A stretch of DNA of 64,000 nucleotides. Origin: Sipunculus nudus. Its lineage: Eukaryota > Annelida > Sipuncula > Golfingiida > Sipunculidae. The position numbers and the translations under genes were made by a program. The notes beneath the pieces were generated by a model. That model did not search any database. It had not been told where the DNA came from and was given only the letters and a program-made list of their open reading frames with translations. The stretch is taken from the NCBI GenBank assembly GCA_026874595.1, contig CM049318.1:24697456-24761455 (forward strand), in the 5' to 3' direction. Below, piece after piece: positions 1 through 13,425 of this stretch (the first letter of the stretch is position 1; each line of letters opens with the position of its first letter).

Positions 1-821
1 GCCTACAAGACGGAATTAGTCAACTAAACACCAAGAGCCCGCAGACAACAACCAGCCCAGGTGAAATACAGCCGACACAAAAGTTATTACGTTATAATTA
101 GATAAGAGGAAACAATCAAGATAAATTCCTGACTAATCACAGGAACAAATGACCGATCGGCCATTATGCTGAATTAAACACACTCGTAATGATCAAAGCA
201 GATACTAATATAGGTCACAGCGACCAAATTTGAAACCAATTAAAGGTAGTTATCAAAGAAATGAAAGCTATGAAGTATATACGTTCATCATTTTTATCTT
301 CTTTGTGAGCAATTTATGCAAACAATTCAGAAAAAACGTGATAAGAAGCATCTTACACAACTTGAACGTCAAAGTTCTATATTCGCCGGCTGCTGGATCT
401 ATAAATGATTCGTGCCCTAATATCAGCGAGACAAAACAATTGCTTGCAAGAGTATTTTACAAAAATAATTATGAAGATATTTCCTCAAGCGCAAAATATT
501 TATGAAATTTATTGCAGCTACTTTAGGCTTTTTTTATTATATCATATTTGAAATAGGTTCCATTTCCGATATATTTCTATATCGCATTCTGAACCTGAAT
601 ATCCTAAGTATTCTGTAATACAGGATTACTTGCACTTATAAAAACCATGAAAAAGAACAAGTCAGGATGGCTTTGTTTTTCATCATTCATTTTAAATATG
701 TTTTGTGATGTCATGGATTTTACTAAGAGGAGACTGTTCTGCAGAGTCCTTCTGGGTTACTTTTTAATGATATGTTTGTTGCTTTGTCATAAGCATATCT
801 ACTCACTGGGGTCACCTGCAG

Positions 822-887
<66 letters not shown>

Positions 888-1684
888 GGTCACGGGATTA
901 ATGTTCCTGTAAAATTTAGTGTAAACCCCTACAGCAGATTATATCTATTTCGACATTAACAATTAAGCACAGCTTTCCAAGATGGTCACCTGGCTGTCAA
1001 ATTCAAGTAAATTCAAGACCGTATATATTTTTGTTCTAAGAGGTTTGAAAATCGAGAGCAAATATTCGTCCATTGAGACCAATCATCATAACGGATTCAA
1101 CAACAAACGGTTCTCGAAATAATGCGTGTTAATTGAAATATTAGATAGCTGTCTATCCAATATCAGAGAGGTCTAAATTTGACAGCTAACAAACTCAATT
1201 TTACCAAATGATGCTATAGGAGCTAACCACAAATTGTAGGGCAATTACTAGCATTTAAATTAGTAGATCAGGTATCCAGGTTAAACTGTTGAAACAGAGT
1301 GATAGCTGTAGCTCAGGTGACCTCCTCCTAATCCCATTAACTTCATAAAAAGTTCTGACGGATTACTCACTTACATGTGATTACTCTGTTTCCTAATTGT
1401 TCACAGTAATCCATATTTTCTAATATACTGTTTAATTTTAAAAAAAATATCAAATGTGAGTCACTTAATTTAACATTAATCACAGTATTGGCAAAGTTCT
1501 TGTAAAGTAACATATTCCCACCAACACACCGCCTGCTGTCCCATAAATCACAGCTCTGTTATAAATGACTGCCTCGCACATCTCAACATGACTTAGATCC
1601 CTGTCTAGTGTTTTATATTCTACTTTTTTTCAAAGTTTAGGCTATTTTCCTGTTTAATATTGTTATAAATTATCATATTGTCAG
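1..1684. other. Non-coding DNA upstream of the first recognised CUB exon
   Basis: I see no exon, signal peptide or start codon that can be joined to the receptor gene downstream. The first recognised exon begins after a phase-1 acceptor, so at least one upstream coding exon must exist, either before this window or too short to recognise here. The stretch is AT-rich and holds one long (TA)n tract near 824-884. The short open frames here are low-complexity or chance. Confidence 0.6.
824..884. repeat. (TA)n microsatellite flanked by a short inverted repeat
   Basis: An uninterrupted TA tract of about 60 bp. It is bordered by ACCTGCA on the left (814-820) and TGCAGGT on the right (884-890), so the whole segment can fold as a hairpin or cruciform. 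No coding content; the frame through it is only a Tyr-Ile repeat. Confidence 0.9.
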
Positions 1685-1815
1685 ATTGCAGCTCCTTATC
1701 AGAACCTGTCCAGATCAAGCGTAAAAAATCTGGCTGGATATCTTCTATGAACTATCCAAACAACTACGTTAACGATCTGGCCTGCTCATGGCTAATCACT
1801 AGCGATGAAGACAGC
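1685..1815 (+). CDS. CUB1, first-half exon (A1)
   Basis: Acceptor TTGTCAG, donor GTAAGT. The exon opens with two bases that complete a split codon (phase 1 in) and ends on a codon boundary. It encodes the first CUB half: C-S-S-L-S-E-P, then [13 protein letters not shown] and ACSWLIT, with both conserved cysteines present. The usual CGS start is CSS here. Its sequence and the intron just after it resemble exon A6 (shared SEP, QIK, ACSW and DEDS) more than A2-A4, unlike its partner exon B1, which resembles B2 and B3. Confidence 0.88.
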
Positions 1816-2176
1816 GTAAGTCAAATTGTCTATCCGTTAGGAAATGCTTTAAAAAGTTACCCGTTTCAGAACTAAGGAACCAATTACAAAAAAAATAGCC
1901 CATTTCCATGACTGCAAAATCTCCCTATGTACTCATTGGATTCAATAAGCAAACTTGTTTGTTAAAAAAATAAAAAACAACCTCAAACAACAACTTGACT
2001 GTGTAAGATAAGGTAGCACGTTAATGGGAACAAATGATGCTCAGTGTCAGTTATCGCCGTCAGATGTCACTCTTGAAATATTGAGTATATGTTGAGTAAA
2101 TTGAACATTTTGTAAATTCTTATTTATAAGCATTAACAATCAATCATTGCATTATATAAGATAGTTCAGTTGCCGA

Positions 2177-2226
<50 letters not shown>

Positions 2227-5200
2227 AAAGTGCAAATTATGAACGCCATTGATGGACCTTCTAATTTCATCAATATCTTAAGAGCTTACCATGATTACTT
2301 GTGAGGCACTGTGTCCATGCCAAAGTTTCAAATAATACAAGGTTGACTAAGTTCTATATAATGTTTTAAATTTGAATTTGCAATTTGATGCCGCCATTGA
2401 TAACACTGTTACAGTCTGCAAATAACCAAGATAACTAGCTGAACATTATTAATAGACGGATGTTTTCATGATCAAAGGATTAAATGAAATTATATAAAAA
2501 AATGGGTTAGTCATATTTTAAATTCAATATGCAAATTTGGACCACCATTGATGAAAGTGTTATTACTTCAATATATCACGAATTTACCATAGTAATTACA
2601 AAATTATCGTAATGGAACCTAGGTATTCATGGTGAAAGATTAAAATGAAACAATACTGTAAGTTCAATATGCAAATCAAGGTGGTCATTGATCGAAGGGC
2701 TACCTCCTCAAGAATATCTCAAGAACTGTTTATTCTTCTCGGTCTAAACTTTTTCCTTTTAACAGAGGTGTGGTTTCTGTAAATGACAACGAAATGTCAT
2801 ACAACTGGCAAAATTGCTTGCGTTGACATATGGGGTTGCCTTACAGATAAAGAATCTTAAATACCTTACGTATAACATGTATTCGGAAGCTTGAAGACAA
2901 TCTCAAATGCAACCTCTATACTAAAAGTATTCGTTACCGTTCATGGAAAACAGAAAGACAATTAATTTACTTTAATATTTAATGCTTATAAGTGGTAATT
3001 AGATATGAACAGTATAAACCTATTTTTAGCATAGAAAGTACAAGACGCACATCTAGAATAAATGGTAAATCGGCTACAAAATACTAGGTTCTTACAATAA
3101 TCTGGACCAAGGCACCCTAGGTTTGGCAAGATCATTGATAATATACAGTCTTTTTCCGGATATTAAGATGCTTCTGTTGGCATTTAGAAAACATTGAATT
3201 TAAAACTCTTAACCTCCGCGAATTGTTTAGATGGACCTTTTTTACATTACTTGACTATGAAAACCTATTTCTAAATTTTAATGTTTGTCCAGATTTTGTC
3301 AAATAGTGTCCAATTCTGATATTGCAGAAAGTTAATTCTCATCAACTGCGGCCATGATTTGAATACTTTAAATTACACACAAAGTAACAAGTCGTTACTA
3401 TTTTAGCATTTGACCATAAAACCTTAATTTTATTTTTGATATTTGGCCAGCAATCATGTTAATCCTGATATATCAAATAAAATTTCAAAGGCGCCCTTAA
3501 AGGCATATTGCACAAATTATTCACATTTTCAAAAGACCCCTATTATCACACATCAGTGAAAAAACCTTGGACTATAAACATCTAATAGGTAACCCCTACT
3601 AAAATGCGACAATCAATAACCATACTTAATGTAGGTGGAGATTCATATAGTATTTACTTTAATAAAAAAAAGTTCAATGATATCAGTGTGAATACAATTA
3701 TTTTGAAAACGATTTCGTAACTTACTTTAAATTTAATTTTCTCTTTGTAATTGGTATACTTACAAATACACACACAGATATATCTATACATGATTGAGAC
3801 AACTTCATTGAATTGTTTGTTTGTTTGTTTATTAGTTTGTAGGAATATACTTTGAAGATTTCTGTTTGCAATATCAAGATTACGTTCGCATGTATGACGG
3901 AACGACCACCTCACAGCGGCAGATTGTCTCACTGAGCAAATGTTATGAACCTCCTCCGTATTTTTCCACTGGTCCACATGTACTGCTCATCTTCACCACA
4001 GACGGCAGTGCAGTACGGAGAGGGTTCAATATGTATTGGCAGATCCCGAATCAAGGTAACCACCCCGTATAATATTTGTATATGCGAATTACCCACAAAA
4101 TGGTGCAAAGGTTTTTATTTGTATATACCTCAAGCGAACTCGATTTCGTAGCATCAGTCTGCGTCTATATTTGTTCACGTGCGTTCGACTGTTAATGTGT
4201 TCTTTAAACATATATGAACAACCATTTCCATTTGCACATGCAAACGCGTTTTCATCTAATCTGATTATAATAAAGATAAGATATATTATAATAGGAAACA
4301 CTTTCATTTACCCAAGTTGCATTTTTGGTGCAGTCGGTATAACCATCCGTCGATATGGAGTGACACCTGTTTTTGTGGGATCTTATCCTACTCTTTGCCT
4401 TTTTAAGGCATCGACATTAAACCTTTGATATTTCTACGTTAATTAAATGCTTTGGGTGGCAAATTTTATTTGTAATGGATATGCAGCCTTTTGATAATCT
4501 ACATGAACCATCTAGGCAAAACAAATCAAATCAAATTAAATAGGAAATACTGTTTAAACATATATAATCACTGTACTATTATGCGTTATTAAGTAAAAGG
4601 TAATTCTCGTATAGTTACCCTAACAATTAAAGTAGGATTATGCGTCATTTACAGACACACAGGAAGGAACGCCTTTTCGAGTGAACATTCCTGAACTCTA
4701 TGTCTCTGCTTGTATATGCACCTTTAGACTTTACTCCCTAGATCACAAATATCGTGGGATATTGTAATTTTTTTAACAAAAATTAGTTCATTTGTATATT
4801 GAATATATAATACACAATAGTGAATGTCCAAATACAGTTAATGGCCTGTATAACCATATGTCTGTCTGGACACTGCCTCGAGCGAGATAATATCCCGGGA
4901 GTACCATGTACATTTTCATTCATTTGACGAAAACGTTCGAGTATCAACATCTTGTGGGAACAAATGTGATTCAATAGTAACACAAGGAATACTGTCTACC
5001 TTTATCACAGCAAAATGTGTTAATTGACCATAGATGATAAGTGACATTCTCTCTGACAATATGTTTTCCAAGTGTAAATTTGCTTCCACGTTCGAAAATA
5101 TTATTTGTTTTATAAGAATTATTCAATTTTGATAACATTATCTTCACATTTGTGTTCACATCTACAACCTGTTAATTTGAAATGTATTCTTCTATGAGAC

Positions 5201-8200
5201 CTTATGGCAAGGTTTTGAGAAGAGAGAATATATTCAATAAATGCTCGCCAACATAGGAATTAACGTTTCGTACACGTTACGTTGCCAGTAAGTGTAAGCG
5301 CACACCTCAATGTTATAGACCATGGTCTATTCTTTACAGATTTATGTTCCTATATGACCCCTTTGTTCTACATTGTCGCTCACATCAAAATATAAAATTG
5401 TTTTCTGCTTCCCATATGAGAAAAGAGAAAGCACGTTTCAAGTAAAAAAAATAAGTTTTTTTCCTTATAGATATTGTGATAAATTGTCTAATTTTTAGAG
5501 TGTGGCTCCTGGTCAAAGCCTAACAACAATACGAAACAACAGTCTGGTTGGATATCCTCTCCGAATTATCCGAATAACTACCTTAACTATCACTTATGTT
5601 CCTGGCTGATCAATGTCAACGAAAGCAGCGTAAGTAAATGCTTTAACTCGCCTTAACACTGTGCTATTATTTTTAGTACACAAATATCATTTTCAGTTTA
5701 AGCCCTGAATAACTAGATAATAGACTCTTGTAACGACGGGTAATCACCGTATGTAGTGTTCTGGCCAAATAAAAAAAAATATGTTCGGTTGGTAAAATAT
5801 AAATGCAAAACCCTGCAAAAAATCACTGTAGAAGATAAGGTAACATTTGTATTGAAATGCTGATAAGTTTCAGTTATCGATGTCAGGTGGCGCTACTAAA
5901 ACGGAGAACATGGAACAATTATTATTTGTCAGCATTAAAAAATAATTGCATTATGTATAAGATATCCAGTTATGTACGCTTGTATATGTTCAATAGCAGA
6001 CTTGAATTGTCTATGATGCATGTTTTTAATGGATTTTTGGTGGTAGGTAGTCTTGCGGACATGGTGTTATATTTATATTAGAACCTGCACCTTTCATCAA
6101 GATCCTTAGAACTAACCATAATAACTGGTCACATATTGTGTCGAAACATTGGTTTGCATGGTCATATATTATTAGGTGAGATATTAAGAAAGGGTTGAAT
6201 CATGTTTCAAGTACGAATGTACAAATAAGGGCCGCCACTGATGAAAATTCCGCATTCGTCATGAAACTTATGTACTTGTCAAACATATTTATTGAGCCAT
6301 ATTAGACCCGTTAGGTTAACATTTCACTTTTAATCATGCCAATTATGGTCACAATAACGTAAAAACGGTATTGGTCAATCGGTCATGTTGGTCCATTGTA
6401 ACTTGTTACATATGAGATCTAACCCACAACATTTCTTGACCTTGATTGTTATAAGACCTTCGGCACAAGCGCCATATAATCATCTTTATCACCAAAAGAA
6501 CTGACCACAAAATTATGTGCACCGTATAGAAATTTCGGGGTCCAAACTGCAAAATTTGTTGGTTTGGTAAAAATAGGACCTGAAAATTAGCTGTTCAAGA
6601 TAAGGTATCCCTTATATGAATAAAAACATGATGCTCAGTATCAGATATCACCGTCCAATGTCGCCCATAACGTATTGAGTATATGTTGAGTAAATTAGAG
6701 AATTTGTACGTTTTTATCAATTATCATTATCAACAATTAAGTATTGCATTACACAAGACAGGTCAGTTGCCGGATATAAATATATAAACATATATATATA
6801 TAGCCAACCTATCAAGTACCTAGAGTACAATATTTTTTATGGATTTCTGAAGGTAGGAATCAAATGAGTTTTGTCGTCCTCTTGGCCGCCGTAGGTAATT
6901 ATGTAAAATGCAAATTAAGACCGCCATTAATGGACCTTCTTATTTCCTGAATATCTTTAGAGATTTCCATGATAACTGGTAGGACACTGTGTCTATACCA
7001 AAGATTTAAATAAAAACTGGTAGCCATTGTGTCATTGTGTCTAGACTGATGTTTTCATGATCAAAGGGTTAAATAAAACAATATTAACAACGTTGTAGTC
7101 ATATTTAAATTCAATATCCGTATTTGGACCTCAGTTGATGAAAGTGTTACTTTCTTCCCGATATCACGATTATACCATAGTAATTGTACAATCATCGTAT
7201 ACGGTTCTAAGTTTTCATGGCCAAAGATTCAAATGAAACAATATTTTAAGTTCAATATTCAAATGTGGGTGGTCGTTGGTAGGAGGTCTACTTTCTCCAG
7301 TGTCAAGAGACCTACCAAAGACATTCGATCAAACATTTATGTGTAGGTTTCTTGGCGAAATGAAACAATTTAAACCTTGGTTTATATTGCAGTTTAAATT
7401 TCAATATGCAGTTTGGTGGCTCTTTTAGGAAAGCGTTCCGAAACATTTCCAGAACTGTTTATTCTATTAGATCTTATTTTTTTTTCCTTTGAAAAGGGTT
7501 TTGGTTTCTGTAAATGAAACGACATTCCATGCAGCTGACAATATTGCTTGAGTTGACATATGGGGTCGCCTTACAGATAAAGACTGACCAAATTGTTGTA
7601 TATCAAATAATTTTATCTGGTACATTTTCCAAATATCTTATATATTTTACATATAACATGTATGAAAAGCTTGAAAAGGCAATCTCAAATAGAACCTCTA
7701 AGTATTCGTTACCGTTTGTGAAAACATCAACACAATTAATTTACAATATATAATGCTTATCAGTGGTAATTAGATATGAATATTATAATAAGATAAGATC
7801 CTATATTAACCAAAGAAAGTATAAGATTCACATCTAGAATAAATGGTAAATCGTCCAATAAACACTAGATTCTTACAATAATCTGGACCAAGGCACACTA
7901 GATTTGGCAAGCTTTTTTGATAATATACAATTTTTTTATCCGGATATTATGATGCTTCTATTGGCATTTAGAAAAAAACTGAAACACTGAATATAAAACA
8001 CTGAAACTCAATTGATCCGATGGATTTTTACCATTGTTTCACTATTTCTAGATGTCATGTTTGTCCAAATTTTGTCAAATAGCTTCCAATTCGGATATTG
8101 CTGATAGTAAATTCTCAACAACTGAGGCCATGATTTGCATACCTTAATTTACAAACTAAGTTTGACGTCGTTAACATTTAAGCATTTGACCATATAACCT

Positions 8201-8559
8201 TAATTTAAGATTTAATATTTGGCCAATAATCATGTTATTCCAGAGATATTAAAAGATTTTTTTTCAAAGGCGCCCTTAATGACATATTGCACAAATTAGC
8301 AAAATTGTCAATAGACCCCTATCATCACACATCAATAAAAATCCTTGTACAAAAAAACATTAAATAGGTAACCCCTACTAAAAATGCGACAATAAATAAC
8401 CATATTTAATGTTGTTGAAGATTCATATGTTTACTGTTAATAAAGAGGGAGATTCAATGCTATCAGAGTGAATAAAATTATTTTGCATACTATTTCGTAT
8501 TTAACTTAAAATTTAATTATCTCTTTGTAATGCATATACTTACAAATACACATACACAC

Positions 8560-8605
<46 letters not shown>

Positions 8606-11600
8606 ACATATATGTATGACTGAGACTACACTATTGAACTATTTGTTTGTTTATTAGTTTGTAGGTATACACTTTGAAGATTTCTGTTTGCAATATCAAG
8701 ATTATGTTCGCATATATGACGGAACGACCACCTCACAGAGGCAGATTGCCTCACTCAGCGGATGTAATAAACCTCTTCCGTATTTTTCCACCGGTCCACA
8801 TGTACTGCTCACCTTCATCACAGACGGCAACTCAGTACGGAGAGGGTTCAATCTGTATTGGCAGATTCCGAATCAAGGTAACCACCCCGTATAATATTTG
8901 TATATGCACATTACCCACAAAACGGTGCAAAGGTTCTGATTTGTATATACCTGAAGCGAACTCGATTTCGTAGCATTAGTCTGCGTCTATATTTGTTCAC
9001 GTGCGTTCGACTGTTAATGTGTTTTCTTTAACATATATGAAGAACCATTTTCATTTCCACACGCAAACGCGTTGTCATCTTATCTGATTTTAGTAAAGAT
9101 AGGATATATTATGATAGGAAACACTTTCATTTACTCAAGTTGCATTTTTGGTGCAGTTGGTATAACCATCCGTCGATATGGAGTGACACCTGTTTTTGTG
9201 GCATCTAATTCTAGTCTTTGCCTTTTTAAGGCATCGACATTAAACCTTCGATATATATACGTTAATTTAATGATTTTGGTGGCAAATTTAATTTGTAATG
9301 GATATGCAGCCTTTTGATAATCTACATGAACCATCTAGGCAAAACAATGCAAATCAAATTAAATAGGAAATACTGTTTAAACATATATAATCATTGTAAT
9401 GTTATGCGTCATTAAAAAAAGGTAATTTCCGAATAGTTATCCTTTGTTATAAAGCAGTTAATACTTCTTTGCAAAATAACAATTAAAGTAGGGTTATGCG
9501 TCATTTACAGACACACAGGAAGGAACGCCTTTTCGAGTGAACATTCCTGAACTCTATGTATCTGCTTGTATATGCACCTTTAGACTTTACTCCCTGGATC
9601 ACACATATCGTGGGATATTGTAATTTTTTTTCACAAAATTAGTTCATTTATATATTGAGTATATAATACGCAATAGTGAATGTGCAAATACAGGTAATGG
9701 CCCATATAATCATATGTGTGTCTGAACACTGCCCCGTGCGAGATAATATCCTGGGAGTACCATGTACATTTTCATTTATTTGACGAAAACGTTCGAGTAT
9801 CAGCGTCTGGTGGGAACCAATGTAATTAAATAGTAATACAAGGAATACTGTCTACCTTCATCACAGCAAAATGTGTTAATGGACCATGGATGATAAGTAA
9901 CATTCTTTCTGACAATATGTTTTACAAGGTTAAATCTGCACCCACGTTCGATAATATTATTTGTTTTATTAGAATTATTCAATTTTCATAACATAATCTT
10001 CACATTTGTGTTCACATCTCCAACCTGTTAGATTGAAATGTATGCTTCTATGAGACCTTATGGCAAGGTTTTGATTAGAGAGAATATATTCAATAAATGC
10101 ACGCCAACATAGGAATTAACGTTTCTTACACGTAACGTTGCCAGTAAGTGTAGGCGCACACCTCAATTTTTATAGACCTTGGTCTATTCTTTACAGATTT
10201 ATGTTCCTATATGACCCATTTGTTCTACATTGCCGCTCACATCAAATATAAAATTATTTTCAGCTTCCCATATGAGAAAAGAGAAAGCACGTTTCAAGTA
10301 AAAAAAAGTTATTTTTTTATAGATGTTGTAATTAATTGTCTATTTTTTAGAGTGTGGCTCCTGGTCAAAGTCTAACAACAATACGGAACAACAGTCTGGT
10401 TGGATATCCTCTCCGAATTATCAGAATAACTACCTTAACTATCACTTTTGTTCCTGGCTGATCACTGTCAACGAAAGCAGCGTGAGTAAATGCTTTAACT
10501 GGCCTGAACACTGTGCTATTATTTTTTAAGTACACAAATATCATTGTCAGTTTACGTCGTGAATATCTAGATAATAGACTTTTGTAACGACCGGGTAATC
10601 ACCGTATGTAGTGTTCTGGCCAAATTGAAAAGACTATGATCGGTTGGTAAAATATAAATGCAAAACATGCAAAAACATCACTTTAGAAGAAAAGGTAAAA
10701 TTTCTATTGAAATGCTGATATGTTTCAGTTATCGTTGTCAGGTGGCGCTACTGTAACGGAGAACATTGAACAATTATTATTTGTCAGCATTAAAATTAAT
10801 TGCATTATGTATAAGATATCCAGTTATGGACGCCTGTATATGTTCAATAGCAAACATGAATTGTTTATGATGTATCTTTTTAATGGACTTATGGTGGTAG
10901 GTTGTCTTGCGGCCATCGTGTACAATTTATATTAGAACCTGCACCTTTCATCAAGATCCTTAGAGCTAACCATAATAACCGGTCACGTATTGTGTCGAAA
11001 CATTATTTCGGATGGTCATATATTATTAGGTTAGATATTAATAAAGGGCTGTGTCATGTTATGAGTACGAATGTACAAATAAGGGCCGCCACTGATGAAA
11101 ATTCAACATTCGTCATGAAACTCATGAACTTGTTAAACACACGTATTGAGCCATATTAGACCTTTTAGGTTTACATTTCACTTTTAATCATGCCAATTAT
11201 GGTCACAATTACGTAAACGCGGTATTGGTCAATCGGTCATGTTGGTCCATTGTAACTTGTTACATAAGAGATCTAACCCACAAATTTTCTTGACCTTCAT
11301 TATTATAAGACCTTCGGCACAAGCGCCATATAATCGTCTTTATCACCAAAAGAACTGACCATAAAATTATGTGCACCGTATAGAAATTTCGGGGTCCAAA
11401 CTGCAAAATTTATTGGGTTGGTAAAAATAGGACCTGAAAATTAGTTGTTCAAGATAAGGTATCCCTTATATGAATAAAAACATGATGCTCAGTATCAGAT
11501 ATCACCGTCCAATGTCGCTCATAATGTATTGAGTATATGTTGAGTAAATTAGAGAATTTGTACATTTTTATTAATTAGCATTAACAACAATTAAGTATGC

Positions 11601-11642
11601 ATTACACCAGACAGGTCAGTTGCCGGATGTAAATATATAAAC

Positions 11643-11684
<42 letters not shown>

Positions 11685-13385
11685 TAGCCAATCTATCAAG
11701 TACCTAGAGTACAATATTTTTTATGGATTTCTGAAGGTAGGAATCAAGTAAGATTTGTCGTCCTCTGGACCTTCTAATTTCCTGAATATCTTTAGAGATT
11801 ACCATGATTACTGGTAAGACACTGTGTCTATGCAAAAGATTTAAATAAAAAATGTTAGCCATTGTGTTATTGTGTCTAGACTGATGTTATTATGATCAAA
11901 GGGTTAAATGAAACAATATTAACAACGTTGTAGTCATATTTAAACTCAATATGCGTATTTGGACCACAGTTGATGAAAGTGTTACTTTCTTCACGATATC
12001 ACGATTATACCATAGTAATTGTACAATCATCGTATACGGTCCTAAGTGTCCATGGCCAAAGATTAAAATGAAACAATATTTTAAGTTCAATATTCAAATG
12101 CGGGTGGTCGTTGGTAGGAGGTCTACTTTCTCAAGGGTCAAGAGACCTACCAAAAACATTCAATCAAACATTTATGTGTAGGTTTCATGGCGAAATGTAA
12201 CTATTAAAACTTGGTTTATATTGCAGTTTAAATTTCAATATGCAATTTTGGGACTGTTTTAGGAAAGCTTTCCGAAACATTTCCAGAACTGTTTATTCTA
12301 GTAGATCTATTTTTTCCTTTGAAAAGGGTTTTGGTTTCTGTAAATGAAACGACATTCCATGCAGCTGACAATATTGCTTGAGTTGACATATGGGGTCGCC
12401 TTACAGATAAAGACAGACCAAATTGTTGTATATCAAATAATTTTATCTGGTACATTTTCCAAATATCTTATATATTTTACTTATAACATATATGAACAAG
12501 CTTGAAAAGGCAATCTCAAATAGAACCTCTAAGTATTCGTTACCGTTCGTGAAAACATCAACATAATTAATGTATCATATATAATGCTTATCAGTGGTAA
12601 TTAGATATGAACAGTACGATCCTATATTAAGCAAAGAATGTACAAGATTCACATCTAGAATAAATGGTAAATCGTCCAATAAACACTAGATTCTTACAAC
12701 AATCTGGACCAAGGCACCCTAGATTTGACAAGCTTTTTTGATAATATACACTTTTTTTATCCGGATAATATGATGCTTCTATTGACATTTGGAAAAAAAC
12801 TGAAACACTGAATATAATACACTGAACCTCAATTGATCCGATGGATTTTTACCATTGTTTCACTATTTCTAGATGTCATGTTTGTCCAAATTTTGTCAAA
12901 TAGTTCCAATTCGGATATTGCAGATAGTAAATTCTCAACAACTGAGGCCATGATTTGCATACCTTAATTTACAAACTAAGTGTGACGTCGTTAATATTTA
13001 AGCATTTGACCATATAACCTTAATTTAAGATTTAATATTTGGCCAATAATCATGTTATTCCAGAGATATTAAAAGATTTTTTTTTCAAAGGCGCTCTTAA
13101 TGGCATATTGCACAAATTAGCAAAATTGTCAATAGACCCCTATCATCACACATCAATAAAAATCCTTGTACAAAAAACATTTAATAGGTAACCCCTACTA
13201 AAAATGCGACAATAAATAACCATATTTAATGTTGTTGAAGATTCATATAATGTTTACTGTTAATAAAAATGGAGATTCAATGCTATCAGAGTGAATAAAA
13301 TTATTTTGCATACTATTTCGTATTTAACTTAAAATTTAATTATCTCTTTGTAATGCATATACTTACAAATACACATACACACATG

Positions 13386-13425
<40 letters not shown>

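Larger units (their letters stand above)
5499..10350 (+). repeat. Tandem cassette unit 2 (A2-intron-B2-intron), about 4.85 kb
   Basis: Unit start is set at exon A2 for convenience. Exons and both introns line up with units 3 and 4 nearly base for base, including the TTCGGGGTCCAAACTGC, GATGGTCATATATTATTAG-like and TGGTGCAGTTGGTATAACC phrases. Confidence 0.92.

Noticed and set aside
4171-4428. Open frames repeated in each cassette intron (also at 9,072 and 13,822)
   Set aside because: They recur only because the introns are duplicated. Start, length and frame are not conserved between copies, and no domain is visible.
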